A DNA stretch of 64,000 bases from Solirubrobacterales bacterium (GTDB taxonomy: Bacteria > Actinomycetota > Thermoleophilia > Solirubrobacterales > 70-9), in NCBI GenBank assembly GCA_023958085.1, contig JAMLGI010000008.1:61009-125008 (forward strand). The letters are read 5' to 3'. This document shows, piece by piece, positions 51,054-59,741 of the stretch (positions are counted from its first letter, which is position 1; the number at the start of each line of letters is the position of its first letter). The notes under the pieces are model-generated. The model saw only the letters and a program-made list of their open reading frames with translations. It was not told the origin of the DNA and did no database searches. A program made the translations under genes and the position numbers.

Positions 51054-51923
51054 GTGATGCTCCCAGTCACCCCCTCACTCAGGGCTGCCTTCAGTAGCCG
51101 GTTTCTTTCTGCCGCGATCCTCGCGATGGCGGCAGTTCTCATCTCGATCTCGCTGGCCGGACCGGCCGACGCGGCCTCGGTTCGCCGGGTCGACCTCGGC
51201 GCGGAGAACCTCGCCCGCCTCAACCCGAACTGCGGGCTTGACTTCCGTCGGGACTGCACCGCGGAAGGCAGGGTGACGATGTTCCAGTCGAAGAGCAAGG
51301 GAACTGCCGGCCGGACCTCGGAAGTTCCTTTCAACGGCAAACTGGTCGCCTGGTCGATCTCCCTTGCCGATGTGACCAGTGAAACGGTGACCGTGGACGG
51401 CCAGGAGCACGGCGCCCAGCAGCCCTTCTTCGACAGTGTGTTCGGGTCGCCGGCCAGCGCCCGGATTGCGGTGCTGAGGCGGGTGGATCGCAAGGCCAAG
51501 GGTGCCCCCAGGTACCGCCTGGCCCGTCAGAGCCCGGTCCAGGTACTGAACCCGTACTTCGGCCGCACGGTCACCTTCGTTCTCGATCGTCCGCTGACCG
51601 TGATCAAGGGTCAGATGATCGGCCTGACCATCCCCACCTGGGCCCCCGCCCTCTGGAAGCCGAGAGCCTGCAACGCGGTGTACGACACCATGCTCGACCC
51701 CGACCGGTGCGAGGCCCTGTACGGGGTCTACAGCTCCCGCACCAGCCGGACGCCCCGCGGGGAAGACAAGTGCACCCTGCGACGGGACCCCGCCACCCAG
51801 GCCCCGAACGAGGCCCTGGAGAAGACGCGACCGCAGACCGGAATCGACTCGATCCGGCCCTACGGCTGCTACTACGGCCCCCAGGTCGCGCTCTACTCGG
51901 CGACCATTGTCGCGCCCGGGTAG
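51054..51923 (+). CDS. Secreted six-cysteine protein, paralogue 1
   Basis: A 289-residue exported protein with signal peptide (FLSAAILAMAAVLISISLAGPADA). The mature part shares a long common pattern with the next gene: LNPNCGLD and RDCTAEGRV near the N-terminus, WSISLADVT, FGSPASARIAVLRRV, RQSPVQVLNPYFG, LTIPTWAPALWKPRAC and GCYYGPQ. Six cysteines are conserved in both copies, implying three disulfides. The beta-rich, membrane-free body suggests an extracellular or wall-associated protein. I do not recognise a family. It begins 38 bases after infA. Confidence 0.7.
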   Translation: MMLPVTPSLRAAFSSRFLSAAILAMAAVLISISLAGPADAASVRRVDLGAENLARLNPNCGLDFRRDCTAEGRVTMFQSKSKGTAGRTSEVPFNGKLVAWSISLADVTSETVTVDGQEHGAQQPFFDSVFGSPASARIAVLRRVDRKAKGAPRYRLARQSPVQVLNPYFGRTVTFVLDRPLTVIKGQMIGLTIPTWAPALWKPRACNAVYDTMLDPDRCEALYGVYSSRTSRTPRGEDKCTLRRDPATQAPNEALEKTRPQTGIDSIRPYGCYYGPQVALYSATIVAPG

Positions 51924-51995
51924 ACGCTTGCGGGACCGGCGGTCCGCAACAGGGCCGTTTCCGACGTGTTATTCAGGACAATGGAGTTTCACGAC

Positions 51996-52853
51996 ATGAT
52001 GATCCCCTCACGCCCCAGTTCAACCAACGCAGCCAGGAAATCCGCTCTGGCACTGGCGTTTGTCCTGCCCCTGCTCGCCATGCTGCTGGCCGTATTTCCC
52101 CCGGGCGAGGCGGTCGCGAAGAGCGGCAAACGGGTCGTGCTCGGCAAGAGCAAGTACAACCCGATCCCCAACTGCGGGCTCGATTCGGTCGATCGTGACT
52201 GCTCGGTGGAAGGCAAGGTGACCGTTTTCCAGTCACTGCGCGGTGGCCATCCCGGACGTTCCTTCGTGGTCCCGTTCAAGAAGGGGAAGGTCGTTTCCTG
52301 GTCGATCTCGCTCTCCCGTCCGACCCGTCAGCAGACCCAGGCTGCCGGAAACCCCCAGACCCCGTTCTTCAACCAGCTTTTCGGCTCCCCGGCCAAGGCC
52401 CGGATCTCGGTCCTGCGCCAGGTCCGAAAGCGGCGGAAGGGCCCGCCGCAGTACAGGATGGTCCGGCAGAGCCCGGTCCAGATCCTCAACCCCTTCTTCG
52501 GCAAGACCGTGTACTTCGCGCTGACCAAGCCGCTCAACGTGATCCAGAACCAGGTGGTCGCCCTGACCATCCCGACCTGGGCTCCCGCGTTCTGGACTCC
52601 GCGGGCCTGCAGCGCGTCACCGCTCGGAGGGCTGGTCGATCCGACCGGTTGCGACCGGGCAAAACGGGCGAACACCTACCGGGCGAGCCGCGGTCGGAAC
52701 AAATGCAAGCTGGGCTTTGAGCCGGGAACCGACCGGCCCAACGAGGCGCTGCGCAAGACCGGGCCCCAGCAGAAGGTGAACTCGATCCGGGGTTACGCCT
52801 GCTACTACACCGGCAGCCGGTTGCTCTACAACGCGACCGTGGTTGCCAGGTAG
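51996..52853 (+). CDS. Secreted six-cysteine protein, paralogue 2
   Basis: A 285-residue paralogue of the gene just upstream, arisen by tandem duplication. The signal peptide (ALALAFVLPLLAMLLAVFPPGEAVA) is followed by IPNCGLDSVDRDCSVEGKV, WSISLSRPT, FGSPAKARISVLRQV, RQSPVQILNPFFG, LTIPTWAPAFWTPRAC and ACYYTGS. All six cysteines align with paralogue 1 while surface segments differ and are more basic. ATG 51996 is used because GGAG lies nine bases upstream; an ATG at 51981 is an alternative. Function unknown. Confidence 0.7.
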   Translation: MMIPSRPSSTNAARKSALALAFVLPLLAMLLAVFPPGEAVAKSGKRVVLGKSKYNPIPNCGLDSVDRDCSVEGKVTVFQSLRGGHPGRSFVVPFKKGKVVSWSISLSRPTRQQTQAAGNPQTPFFNQLFGSPAKARISVLRQVRKRRKGPPQYRMVRQSPVQILNPFFGKTVYFALTKPLNVIQNQVVALTIPTWAPAFWTPRACSASPLGGLVDPTGCDRAKRANTYRASRGRNKCKLGFEPGTDRPNEALRKTGPQQKVNSIRGYACYYTGSRLLYNATVVAR

Positions 52854-52878
52854 CCGCGCGCTTCCTCGCGAGGGCCGT

Positions 52879-53148
52879 TCAGGCAGGCAGGCCGCAGTAC
52901 TCGCAGTCCTGGACGTCCCGTGCGGAAAGCTGTCCGCAGCGCCGGCAGGACCGCAGGTTCATGGGGGAGCGAGGCAGCCGCGAGCCACCCGGGTTGGTCT
53001 CGGGCAGAACAACGGCTACAGGTTCGAGTTCCTCACCGGTTTCGGCGTCGCGGTACACCACCCCTTCCCGGACGGCGGCAAAGGCTTCACGCCCGGAGGC
53101 GGCGGCCCGGAGACGGCAGATCTGCTCGGATTCGGCTGCGGTATTCAT
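52879..53148 (-). CDS. Small zinc-ribbon protein
   Basis: An 89-residue protein from ATG 53148. The first 60 residues are soluble (EQICRLRAAASGREAFAAVREGVVYRDAETGEELEPVAVVL). The C-terminus has four cysteines in two CxxC pairs (SCRRCGQLSARDVQDCEYCGL) that would bind one zinc as a ribbon. It is convergent with the secreted paralogues and divergent from the glycosyltransferase at 53170, with only 21 bases between start codons. No clear Shine-Dalgarno is visible. Function unknown; possibly nucleic-acid or protein binding. Confidence 0.6.
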   Translation of the reverse strand: MNTAAESEQICRLRAAASGREAFAAVREGVVYRDAETGEELEPVAVVLPETNPGGSRLPRSPMNLRSCRRCGQLSARDVQDCEYCGLPA

Positions 53149-53169
53149 GAAGGGGGAGAATATCCCGAA

Positions 53170-54702
53170 ATGAAAATCCTCATATTCCACGGCTATCTGC
53201 TTCGGGGAACCGGAAGCAACATCTACAACGCGAATCTGGCGCGCGCGTTCGCCGGACTCGGCCATGACGTACACCTGCTCTGCCAGGACCGCGAGGCGGA
53301 GGACCTGGACTGGGTCAACCGGGTCGGCACCTGGCCGCAGGGTCGGCTCGAGGTGGAACCGCTCCGGCCGGCTCCGGCGGGGAACGGTTCGATCACCGTG
53401 TACAGGCCCGGGATCGGGCGGGTGCTCCCGGTCTACGTCGAGGATCCGTATGAGGGGTTCGAGGCCCGGGCCTATCCCCGGCTCGGTGACGGGGAGATCG
53501 AGAACTACATCGAGGTGAACGCGGCGGCGGTCGGAGACATCCTGCGTTCGATCAACGGGGCCGATGTGGCGCTCGCCAATCACCTGATCATGGGCCCGGT
53601 GATCCTCGCCCGGGCCGGGGTCGAGGGCTACGTGGTCAAGAACCACGGATCCGACCTCGAGTACACGGTCAAGCCGAACCCCCGGTTCCTGCCCTGGGTG
53701 GAGGAAGGCCTCGACCCGGCGGTGGCCGTGCTTTCCGGTTCCTGGCACACCGCAGTCTCACTCTGGGAAGCGGTGCCGGAGCTACCGCTGCGCGAGAAGA
53801 GCGGCCTCGGGCCACCTGGCGCCGACCCGGAGTCGTTCGCCCCGGTTGTCCCCGAGCGGCGGCGTGACCGGCTGCTCACCGAGGCCGCCCGGATCGCTGC
53901 CGACGAACAGGCCGGAACCTTCGGCCGCGACGAGACGGCCGCGGCCGCGGCCCTGGAGCAGTTTGCGGATGCCGATGGACCCCGGGTGATCTTCGTCGGC
54001 AAGTTGATCGTCTCCAAGGGAGTCGACCTGCTGCTGGCTGCCTGGCCGCTGATCCACCGTGAGAATCCGGGAGCGGAACTGCTCGTTGCCGGATTCGGGG
54101 CTTACGAGATCGGCCTTCGGGCGATGGTGACCGCGCTCGGGGAGGGCGATCGGGACTCACTGATCGAAATTGCGGAGCGAGGACGGGAGCTGGAAGGGGG
54201 AGAGCCGGGAACGCTTTCGATCCTGAAGGAGTTCCTCGACGCGCTGCCCGACGGCTATCTGGAGGCCGCCCGTCCGGCGGCCGGGGCCGTCTCGTTCTCG
54301 GGCCGACTCGAGCACGGAGAGGTAGCGAGGACCGTTCCCTGCGCCGATGCAATGGTAGTTCCGAGCACCTTCCCGGAAGCATTCGGGATGGTTGCCGCCG
54401 AGGCCGCGGTCGCCGGAGCCCTGCCGGTCTGCGCGAACCACTCCGGGCTGGCCGAGGTTGCCGGGGCGCTGGCCGACGACATCCCTGAAATCCGGGACCT
54501 GACCAGCTTCGATCTCGGGCCGGACGCGATCCCGGCGCTTGCCTCCAGGGTGAACCGCTGGCTCGACCTCGATCCGGCGGAGTCCGCCCGGATCGGTCGG
54601 GACATAGCCGAGTGCGCCGCTCGGAAATGGAGCTGGACCGGGGTTGCCGAGGACGTTATTTCCGCGTCGCATGGCGAAATCCGTGCGCTTCATCCCGGTT
54701 GA
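53170..54702 (+). CDS. Glycosyltransferase family 4 protein, long form
   Basis: A 510-residue GT-B enzyme. The acceptor domain begins KILIFHGYLLRGTGSNIYNANLARAFAGLGHDVHLL and has EGYVVKNHGSDLEYTVKPNPRFLP. The donor domain begins PRVIFVGKLIVSKGVDLLLAAWPLI and carries the nucleotide-sugar loop STFPEAFGMVAAEAAVAGALPV with the E-x7-E pair. A Gly/Glu-rich insert near 320-440 makes it longer than most GT4 proteins. It probably glycosylates a lipid, glycan or small thiol precursor; the acceptor is unknown. It stands alone between the zinc-ribbon gene and ctaC. Confidence 0.87.
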   Translation: MKILIFHGYLLRGTGSNIYNANLARAFAGLGHDVHLLCQDREAEDLDWVNRVGTWPQGRLEVEPLRPAPAGNGSITVYRPGIGRVLPVYVEDPYEGFEARAYPRLGDGEIENYIEVNAAAVGDILRSINGADVALANHLIMGPVILARAGVEGYVVKNHGSDLEYTVKPNPRFLPWVEEGLDPAVAVLSGSWHTAVSLWEAVPELPLREKSGLGPPGADPESFAPVVPERRRDRLLTEAARIAADEQAGTFGRDETAAAAALEQFADADGPRVIFVGKLIVSKGVDLLLAAWPLIHRENPGAELLVAGFGAYEIGLRAMVTALGEGDRDSLIEIAERGRELEGGEPGTLSILKEFLDALPDGYLEAARPAAGAVSFSGRLEHGEVARTVPCADAMVVPSTFPEAFGMVAAEAAVAGALPVCANHSGLAEVAGALADDIPEIRDLTSFDLGPDAIPALASRVNRWLDLDPAESARIGRDIAECAARKWSWTGVAEDVISASHGEIRALHPG

Positions 54703-54754
54703 GGCCCGAGTGGCGCCCTTTCGCCCGTGGCTTCACTAGAATGATCGACGTTCG

Positions 54755-55588
54755 ATGACTCGTCTGCCGATTTTCAAACTCGTCCTGGCCACACTTGTCC
54801 TGGGAGCGCTCCAGTCCGTGGTCCTGCTCCAGGTCAACTGGTTCGGGGATGCCGCGGCCACCGCGACCGGGCCGATCGACACCCTGATGGATGTAACCAT
54901 CGTGGTTTCCTCGTTCGTCTTCGCTCTGGTCTGCGTCTTCCTCGGTTACGCCGTCTACAAGTGGCGGGTCAAGCCGGGAGACGAAGGCGACGGGCTGCCG
55001 ATTCACGGCAACACCAAGCTCGAGGTCTGGTGGACCCTGATCCCGGTTCTGATCGTGGTCGGTCTGGCCGGTTACAGCTGGGCCGTTCTGGTCGACATCG
55101 AGAAGAAGGACGCCGATCGGATCAACGTCGACGTCTACTCGCAGCAGTTCGAGTGGACCTTCGGTTACCCCGACAGCGGCGGCAAGTCCTCCGAGGGCGA
55201 GCTGCACGTCCCGGTGAATCGTCAGATCGACTTCAAGTTCCACGCCCAGGACGTGATCCACTCCTTCTGGGTTCCGGAGTGGAGGATCAAGAAGGACAAC
55301 GTCCCGGGCATCACCACCGACGCGGTGATCACTCCCGACCGGGAGGGCACCTTCCAGCTGATCTGCACCGAGCTCTGCGGGATCGGGCACACCACCATGC
55401 GAGCCAAGGTCGTGGTCGAGTCCGAAGAGAAGTACAACCAGTGGGTCGCCGGCCTGAAGGAGAAGGTTTCACCCTTCCTGCTGACTGCCGACCAGGCTTT
55501 CGAGGCCCAGCGCAAGGCGGAAGAGCGCGAAAAAGGCATCGAGGGCAGCGGGGTCGAGGAGACCGGTTCCGGTGACCACTCCGACTGA
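54755..55588 (+). CDS. ctaC: Cytochrome c oxidase subunit II
   Basis: A 277-residue subunit carrying the CuA electron-entry site. An N-terminal helix that may act as signal or anchor and a second helix (about 45-67) precede a cupredoxin domain outside the membrane. The complete CuA ligand set is visible: His169 (QDVIHSFW), Cys204, Glu206, Cys208, His212 and Met215 (CTELCGIGHTTM). The C-terminal 35 residues are charged and Glu-rich; there is no fused cytochrome c domain, so electrons must come from a separate cytochrome. First gene of the ctaC-ctaD-usp-ctaE operon. Confidence 0.96.
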   Translation: MTRLPIFKLVLATLVLGALQSVVLLQVNWFGDAAATATGPIDTLMDVTIVVSSFVFALVCVFLGYAVYKWRVKPGDEGDGLPIHGNTKLEVWWTLIPVLIVVGLAGYSWAVLVDIEKKDADRINVDVYSQQFEWTFGYPDSGGKSSEGELHVPVNRQIDFKFHAQDVIHSFWVPEWRIKKDNVPGITTDAVITPDREGTFQLICTELCGIGHTTMRAKVVVESEEKYNQWVAGLKEKVSPFLLTADQAFEAQRKAEEREKGIEGSGVEETGSGDHSD

Positions 55589-55627
55589 CGCACCAACCCG
55601 AATCGCAATTACGGAGGTCAAGTAGAA

Positions 55628-57538
55628 ATGGCAATGGCACTCAGGAATCCGGGTTGGTACCGGGGCGCACTGGGATTCTTCCTCGGCGCGGCGTTCGGGT
55701 TCGGGCTGGTTCTGGCCCTGCGGGCCGTCTCGGGGCTGGATCTGTTCCAGACCGAGGACACCGGCTATCCCCACATCGTGGTCCCGATGATCACGGCGCC
55801 GTTCGGTTTCCTGATCGGGTTCGGGGCGTTCGACTACTGGTTCCGCTGGGCTGCCGGCAAGCCGACCGTGCCCGAAGATCACTCGGACCACGGGGCGACC
55901 CGCTGGCAGGACTACTTCAAGTTCAACACCGATCACAAGGTGATCGGCATCCAGTACATGGTCCTCACCTTTGCCTTCTTCCTGATCGGCGGCCTGCTGG
56001 CGATGCTGATCCGGGCCGAACTGGCCCAGCCGGGCTCGCAGGTGGTCGGCGCCAACACCTTCAACGGGCTGTTCTCGACCCACGCCACGGTGATGATCTT
56101 CCTGTTCATCATCCCGATGTTCGCCGGGATCGCCAACTATGTGGTGCCCCTGATGCTGGGTGCCCCGGACATGGCCTTCCCCCGGCTGAACGCGCTCAGC
56201 TTCTGGCTGCTGCCGATCGCCGGAATCATCTTCCTCGGTTCCTTCCTCGCTCCGGGCGGTGCCTTCGACGCCGGCTGGACCGGCTACGCCCCACTCTCCG
56301 GCGGAGCCCCGCTGGGGCAGACGTTCTTCAACGTCGGGGTGCAGTTCGCGGGCGCATCCTCGATTGCCGCGGCACTCAACTTCCTGGTCACGATCATCAC
56401 CATGCGGGCGCCCGGCATGAACCTGTGGCGGATGCCGCTGATGGCCTGGGCCCAGCTCGCAACCTCGTTGCTGGTTGTCGGCGCGACGCCGTTCGTGGCC
56501 GGGGCCCAGTTCATGACCTTCTTCGACCGCATCCTCGGGATGAACTTCTTCAACTTCCTCGAGGGCGGCGACGTCATCAGCTACCAGCACATCTTCTGGT
56601 TCTACTCCCACCCGGCCGTGTACATCATGATGCTGCCCGGTTTCGGGATCATCTCGGAGGTGATCTCGGTCCACGCCCGCAAGGCCGTTTTCGGATACCG
56701 CCTGATGGCCCTCGCCCTGATCGGGATCGTCGTGCTCAGCTACTCGGTCTGGGCCCACCACATGTTCGTTTCCGGCATGTTCAGCTGGCTCCGGGTGCCG
56801 ATCATGATCAGCACCATGTTGATCGCGGTACCCACCGGGATCAAGGTTTTCTCCTGGCTGGGGACGCTCTTCTACGGGAAGATCCAGACCCAGTCGACCG
56901 CGATGCTGTTCGCACTCGCCTTCATCGTCACCTTCACGGTCGGTGGTATCTCGGGGGTCATCACCGCGATGATTCCGCTCGATATCCACGTTTCGGAGAC
57001 CTACTTCATCGTCGCTCACATCCACTTTGTGCTGTTCGGCGGTTCGGTCTTCACGATCTTCGCCGGGCTGTACCACTGGTTCCCGAAGGTCACCGGGCGG
57101 ATGTACGACGAGCGGCTCGGTCGGGTTCATCTCTGGCTCACCGTGGTCGGCACCTGGCTCACCTTCGTTCCGATGCACTGGATCGGGATGGACGGGATGC
57201 CGCGTCGTGTGGTCGACTACGCGTCCCAGTACGGCGACTGGAACCTGGTCATTTCGATCTCCGCGTTCATGCTGGGCGCCGCCCAGCTGGTCTTCGTCTA
57301 CAACATGATCGTGAGCTGGCGCTTCGGTCCGAAGGCCGGCAGCAACCCGTGGCGGGGCAAGTCGATCGAGTGGCTGGTGTCTTCACCGCCCCCGGTCTAC
57401 AACTTCACCGCCATTCCGCGGGTCGTCGGCGGTCCGTACGAGTACGGCACCCCCGGCGCACGCCACGCGATCATGGCCGAGGATGAAGAAGGGGCGACCG
57501 TGCCCACTCCGGAACCGAGCAAGGTGACGGCCAGCTGA
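55628..57538 (+). CDS. ctaD: Cytochrome c oxidase subunit I with extra N-terminal helices
   Basis: A 636-residue catalytic subunit of the haem-copper oxidase. All ligands are present: His152 (haem a), His328 and Tyr332 (CuB and cross-linked tyrosine, HPAVY), His377 and His378 (CuB), His464 (haem a3) and His466 (haem a). The canonical subunit begins at about residue 92 (RWQDYFKFNTDHKVIG). In front of it is an unusual segment with two further hydrophobic helices (about 13-36 and 48-70) and a charged linker. GGAGG precedes the ATG. The stop overlaps the Usp-like gene by one base. Confidence 0.96.
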   Translation: MAMALRNPGWYRGALGFFLGAAFGFGLVLALRAVSGLDLFQTEDTGYPHIVVPMITAPFGFLIGFGAFDYWFRWAAGKPTVPEDHSDHGATRWQDYFKFNTDHKVIGIQYMVLTFAFFLIGGLLAMLIRAELAQPGSQVVGANTFNGLFSTHATVMIFLFIIPMFAGIANYVVPLMLGAPDMAFPRLNALSFWLLPIAGIIFLGSFLAPGGAFDAGWTGYAPLSGGAPLGQTFFNVGVQFAGASSIAAALNFLVTIITMRAPGMNLWRMPLMAWAQLATSLLVVGATPFVAGAQFMTFFDRILGMNFFNFLEGGDVISYQHIFWFYSHPAVYIMMLPGFGIISEVISVHARKAVFGYRLMALALIGIVVLSYSVWAHHMFVSGMFSWLRVPIMISTMLIAVPTGIKVFSWLGTLFYGKIQTQSTAMLFALAFIVTFTVGGISGVITAMIPLDIHVSETYFIVAHIHFVLFGGSVFTIFAGLYHWFPKVTGRMYDERLGRVHLWLTVVGTWLTFVPMHWIGMDGMPRRVVDYASQYGDWNLVISISAFMLGAAQLVFVYNMIVSWRFGPKAGSNPWRGKSIEWLVSSPPPVYNFTAIPRVVGGPYEYGTPGARHAIMAEDEEGATVPTPEPSKVTAS

Positions 57539-58437
57539 TGAGCCGTCCACTGCTGATCTTCCTGAACGAGGTGGCTGGCGGCCGCCTGCTGCTCGAGGCG
57601 GCCCGGGAGAAGGCGGGCGAGGCCTCGTACGTGGTGGTCGTCGCCCCGCAGAACCAGCCGCAGGCCGGCCAGCTGTTCGATCCTGACGAGGCCCGCGAGG
57701 CGGCCCGGGCTCGGGTAGACGTGACCCTGGCGGTGCTCGATGAGTTCGGCATCGAGGCGGTCGGCGAGGTCCTCGACCCGGCCTCCGATCTGGCCCTCGG
57801 TGACGCGATCCGCGCTCACCGGCCGAGCGAGGTCCTGCTCTCCTGCCTCTACGACTTCCGCTTCGGCCTGACCCGCCGCGACCTGGTCGAGTGGGCGAAA
57901 CTGACCTTTGAACCCGAAACCACGGTCACCCACATCCCGGTACGGATCGAAGAGGACTCGATTCGTTTCGACCTGACCCACACTCTCGTGGTCTCCAACC
58001 GGACTCTCGACAGCGTCGATCTGAAAGACCGTCTGCTCCACCTCGCGGCGGAAGCCCCACATCGGTTCACGATCATCGCGCCGACGGTGGAGGGCGTTTC
58101 CGAGAGTGAGGTTGCCCGTCGCCTGGCCGGTCTGATGGCCGAGCTCTACCGGGCGGATATCGACGCGACCGGTCAACCGATGAGTCCTGACGCTTTCGGT
58201 GCGGTCCGCAACGCGGTCGCGCACTATCGTGTGGACGACATTCTGATTTCGACGCTCCAGGTTGAGGAGTCACAGTGGCTCCGGGACGATCTGATCGGCC
58301 GGGTGCGCGAGATCACCGACAAACAGGTGACCCACCACGTGACCGGCCGACCGCCCGAGAAGGTCGCAGCGGCGGTCGCCCAGGGTGAAGGCCGGGAATC
58401 CGGCGACAGTACGACCCCGGAAAGCAACGAGGCATAG
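57538..58437 (+). CDS. Tandem Usp-like protein in oxidase operon
   Basis: A 299-residue soluble protein made of two similar halves (about 1-140 and 145-285). Each half holds a Rossmann-like alpha/beta unit ending in a similar segment: DALGDAIRAHRPSEVLLSCL-type in the first and DAFGAVRNAVAHYRVDDILISTL in the second, followed by a Trp-Leu/Val-containing helix. This resembles universal stress protein domains fused in tandem, though the nucleotide-binding GxxGxGxxS loop is not evident. It lies between ctaD and ctaE with one-base overlap and two-base gap, so it is made together with the oxidase. Role unknown; perhaps regulation or assembly. Confidence 0.75.
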   Translation: MSRPLLIFLNEVAGGRLLLEAAREKAGEASYVVVVAPQNQPQAGQLFDPDEAREAARARVDVTLAVLDEFGIEAVGEVLDPASDLALGDAIRAHRPSEVLLSCLYDFRFGLTRRDLVEWAKLTFEPETTVTHIPVRIEEDSIRFDLTHTLVVSNRTLDSVDLKDRLLHLAAEAPHRFTIIAPTVEGVSESEVARRLAGLMAELYRADIDATGQPMSPDAFGAVRNAVAHYRVDDILISTLQVEESQWLRDDLIGRVREITDKQVTHHVTGRPPEKVAAAVAQGEGRESGDSTTPESNEA

Positions 58438-58439
58438 AG

Positions 58440-59063
58440 ATGGAAAGCGCAAGCATCGCCGCAAGTCACGGGCACGCCGAACACCACGGCCCGCCCGAAG
58501 CGCATCAGAGCTCACGGATCGACAAGACGGTCCTCGGGATTCTGCTTTTCATCCTGTCCGAGGTGATGCTGTTCGCCTCCTTCTTCGCCGCCTACTTCTT
58601 CATCCGGGTCGTCGCGGAGCCGGCATCCTGGCCTCCGGAAGGGGTTCACCTCCCGGTCCTGATCGCCGGCATCAACACGGCCGTACTGGTTTCGTCGAGT
58701 TTCACCATCCATTACGCGCTCGAGTCGGTCAAGAAGGGCAACCGGAACGGGCTGAAGCTGGGGCTGACCCTCACCTGGCTGCTCGGCGCAACCTTCCTCT
58801 TCATCCAGATCAACGAGTACGTCCACATCGGGTTCAGCGCCCGCGATGGAGCCTTCGGGTCGATCTTCTACAGCCTCACCGGACTTCACGGCGCCCACGT
58901 TTTTGTCGGGCTGCTGTTGATCACCTTCGCCAACATCCGGGCCTACCGCGGGCATTTCGGACCGCAGCAGAAGGACCACCTCGGTGTCGAGGTGCCTGGC
59001 ATCTACTGGCACTTCGTGGACATCATGTGGATCATCGTGTTCCTCGCCGTCTACATCATCTGA
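58440..59063 (+). CDS. ctaE: Cytochrome c oxidase subunit III
   Basis: A 207-residue membrane subunit with five helices. Recognised by LGILLFILSEVMLFASFFAAYFFIR, containing the conserved Glu of the first helix, LLGATFLFIQINEY, SLTGLHGAHVFVGLLL and the C-terminal GIYWHFVDIMWIIVFLAVYII. It is the short bacterial form that lacks the first two helices of the mitochondrial subunit. A His-rich, Ala-rich N-terminus precedes the first helix. It follows the Usp-like gene by two bases. Confidence 0.95.
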   Translation: MESASIAASHGHAEHHGPPEAHQSSRIDKTVLGILLFILSEVMLFASFFAAYFFIRVVAEPASWPPEGVHLPVLIAGINTAVLVSSSFTIHYALESVKKGNRNGLKLGLTLTWLLGATFLFIQINEYVHIGFSARDGAFGSIFYSLTGLHGAHVFVGLLLITFANIRAYRGHFGPQQKDHLGVEVPGIYWHFVDIMWIIVFLAVYII

Positions 59064-59074
59064 GCGGTCGACCG

Positions 59075-59344
59075 GTGAGTGAATCGGCGGGGAGGAGTCG
59101 CGAACCGCGGCCCCTGCCGGGAGCGGTCGGGCGGATTCTGGCGGGCAACCCGTTTCAGGACGAGGGGGTCGCCTTCCGATGGCTGATCGCGGTCCTCCTG
59201 GCTGCCGTGACCGTGGTGATCGCAGCCAAAGCGATCTCGGGGGTCGTCGCGGTGATCTGGGGGATTCTCCTGCTCGGAATCTTCGGCTATGCGGCCGTCC
59301 GGGTCTTGATCTACCTGATCAGTTCACCCGACGACGAGGAGTAG
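59075..59344 (+). CDS. Small two-helix membrane protein, oxidase-associated
   Basis: An 89-residue protein from GTG 59075: a basic, Pro-rich N-terminus, two adjacent hydrophobic helices (FRWLIAVLLAAVTVVIAAKAI and VAVIWGILLLGIFGYAAVRVLIYLI) and an acidic end. It follows ctaE by 11 bases and should be co-transcribed. It could be a small accessory oxidase subunit, but it does not match the four-helix CtaF I know from actinobacteria. The assignment rests on position only. Confidence 0.65.
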   Translation: MSESAGRSREPRPLPGAVGRILAGNPFQDEGVAFRWLIAVLLAAVTVVIAAKAISGVVAVIWGILLLGIFGYAAVRVLIYLISSPDDEE

Positions 59345-59357
59345 GACCCGCGGCGGG

Positions 59358-59693
59358 TCACGCCCGAGCCCAGTAAACCTTGAGCAGGGTTTCCTCGACC
59401 TTCCATACGGTCTTCTCGCCGCCGCGGAACCGGTGGATGTCACCCGGCCCCACCGTGAGCTTCTCGCCGTTTTCGAACTCGACCTCGGCCCGGCCGGTAA
59501 TCACCAGGAAGGTCTCGACTGCCTCGACGTCCCGGAAGGTTCCGGGAGTGCACCTCCAGAAGCCGGTCACCTCGCCTTTCGCGGCATCCTCGGAGAGCTG
59601 CAGGACGGACGTCTCCGGACTTCCCGCGATCACCTGATCGGCCGAAAGGGGATCGGGCTCGAGCTGGTCTGCAACCGGGTGAACGGTCTTCAT
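59358..59693 (-). CDS. Cupin-domain protein (DUF861-like)
   Basis: A 111-residue single-domain cupin. The beta-barrel core is GFWRCTPGTFRDVEAVETFLVITGRAEVEFENGEKLTVGPGDIHRFRGGEKTVWKVEETLLKVYW, close to the Cupin_3 (DUF861) family. The usual metal-binding histidines of cupin motif 1 are largely absent (only a His in PGDIHRF), so it may not bind metal. It is convergent with the oxidase genes and followed by ctaA upstream on the same strand. Function unknown. Confidence 0.8.
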   Translation of the reverse strand: MKTVHPVADQLEPDPLSADQVIAGSPETSVLQLSEDAAKGEVTGFWRCTPGTFRDVEAVETFLVITGRAEVEFENGEKLTVGPGDIHRFRGGEKTVWKVEETLLKVYWARA

Positions 59694-59741
59694 CGCCCCC
59701 AGCCTAACCCTTGGGCCCGGTCGCCACGACCAAGGGGCCGG

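Noticed and set aside
55469..57486. Two long frames overlapping ctaD (569 codons minus, 610 codons plus)
   Set aside because: Both are shadows of ctaD, with Arg/Gly/Pro-rich or His/Asp-rich compositions and no recognisable motif.
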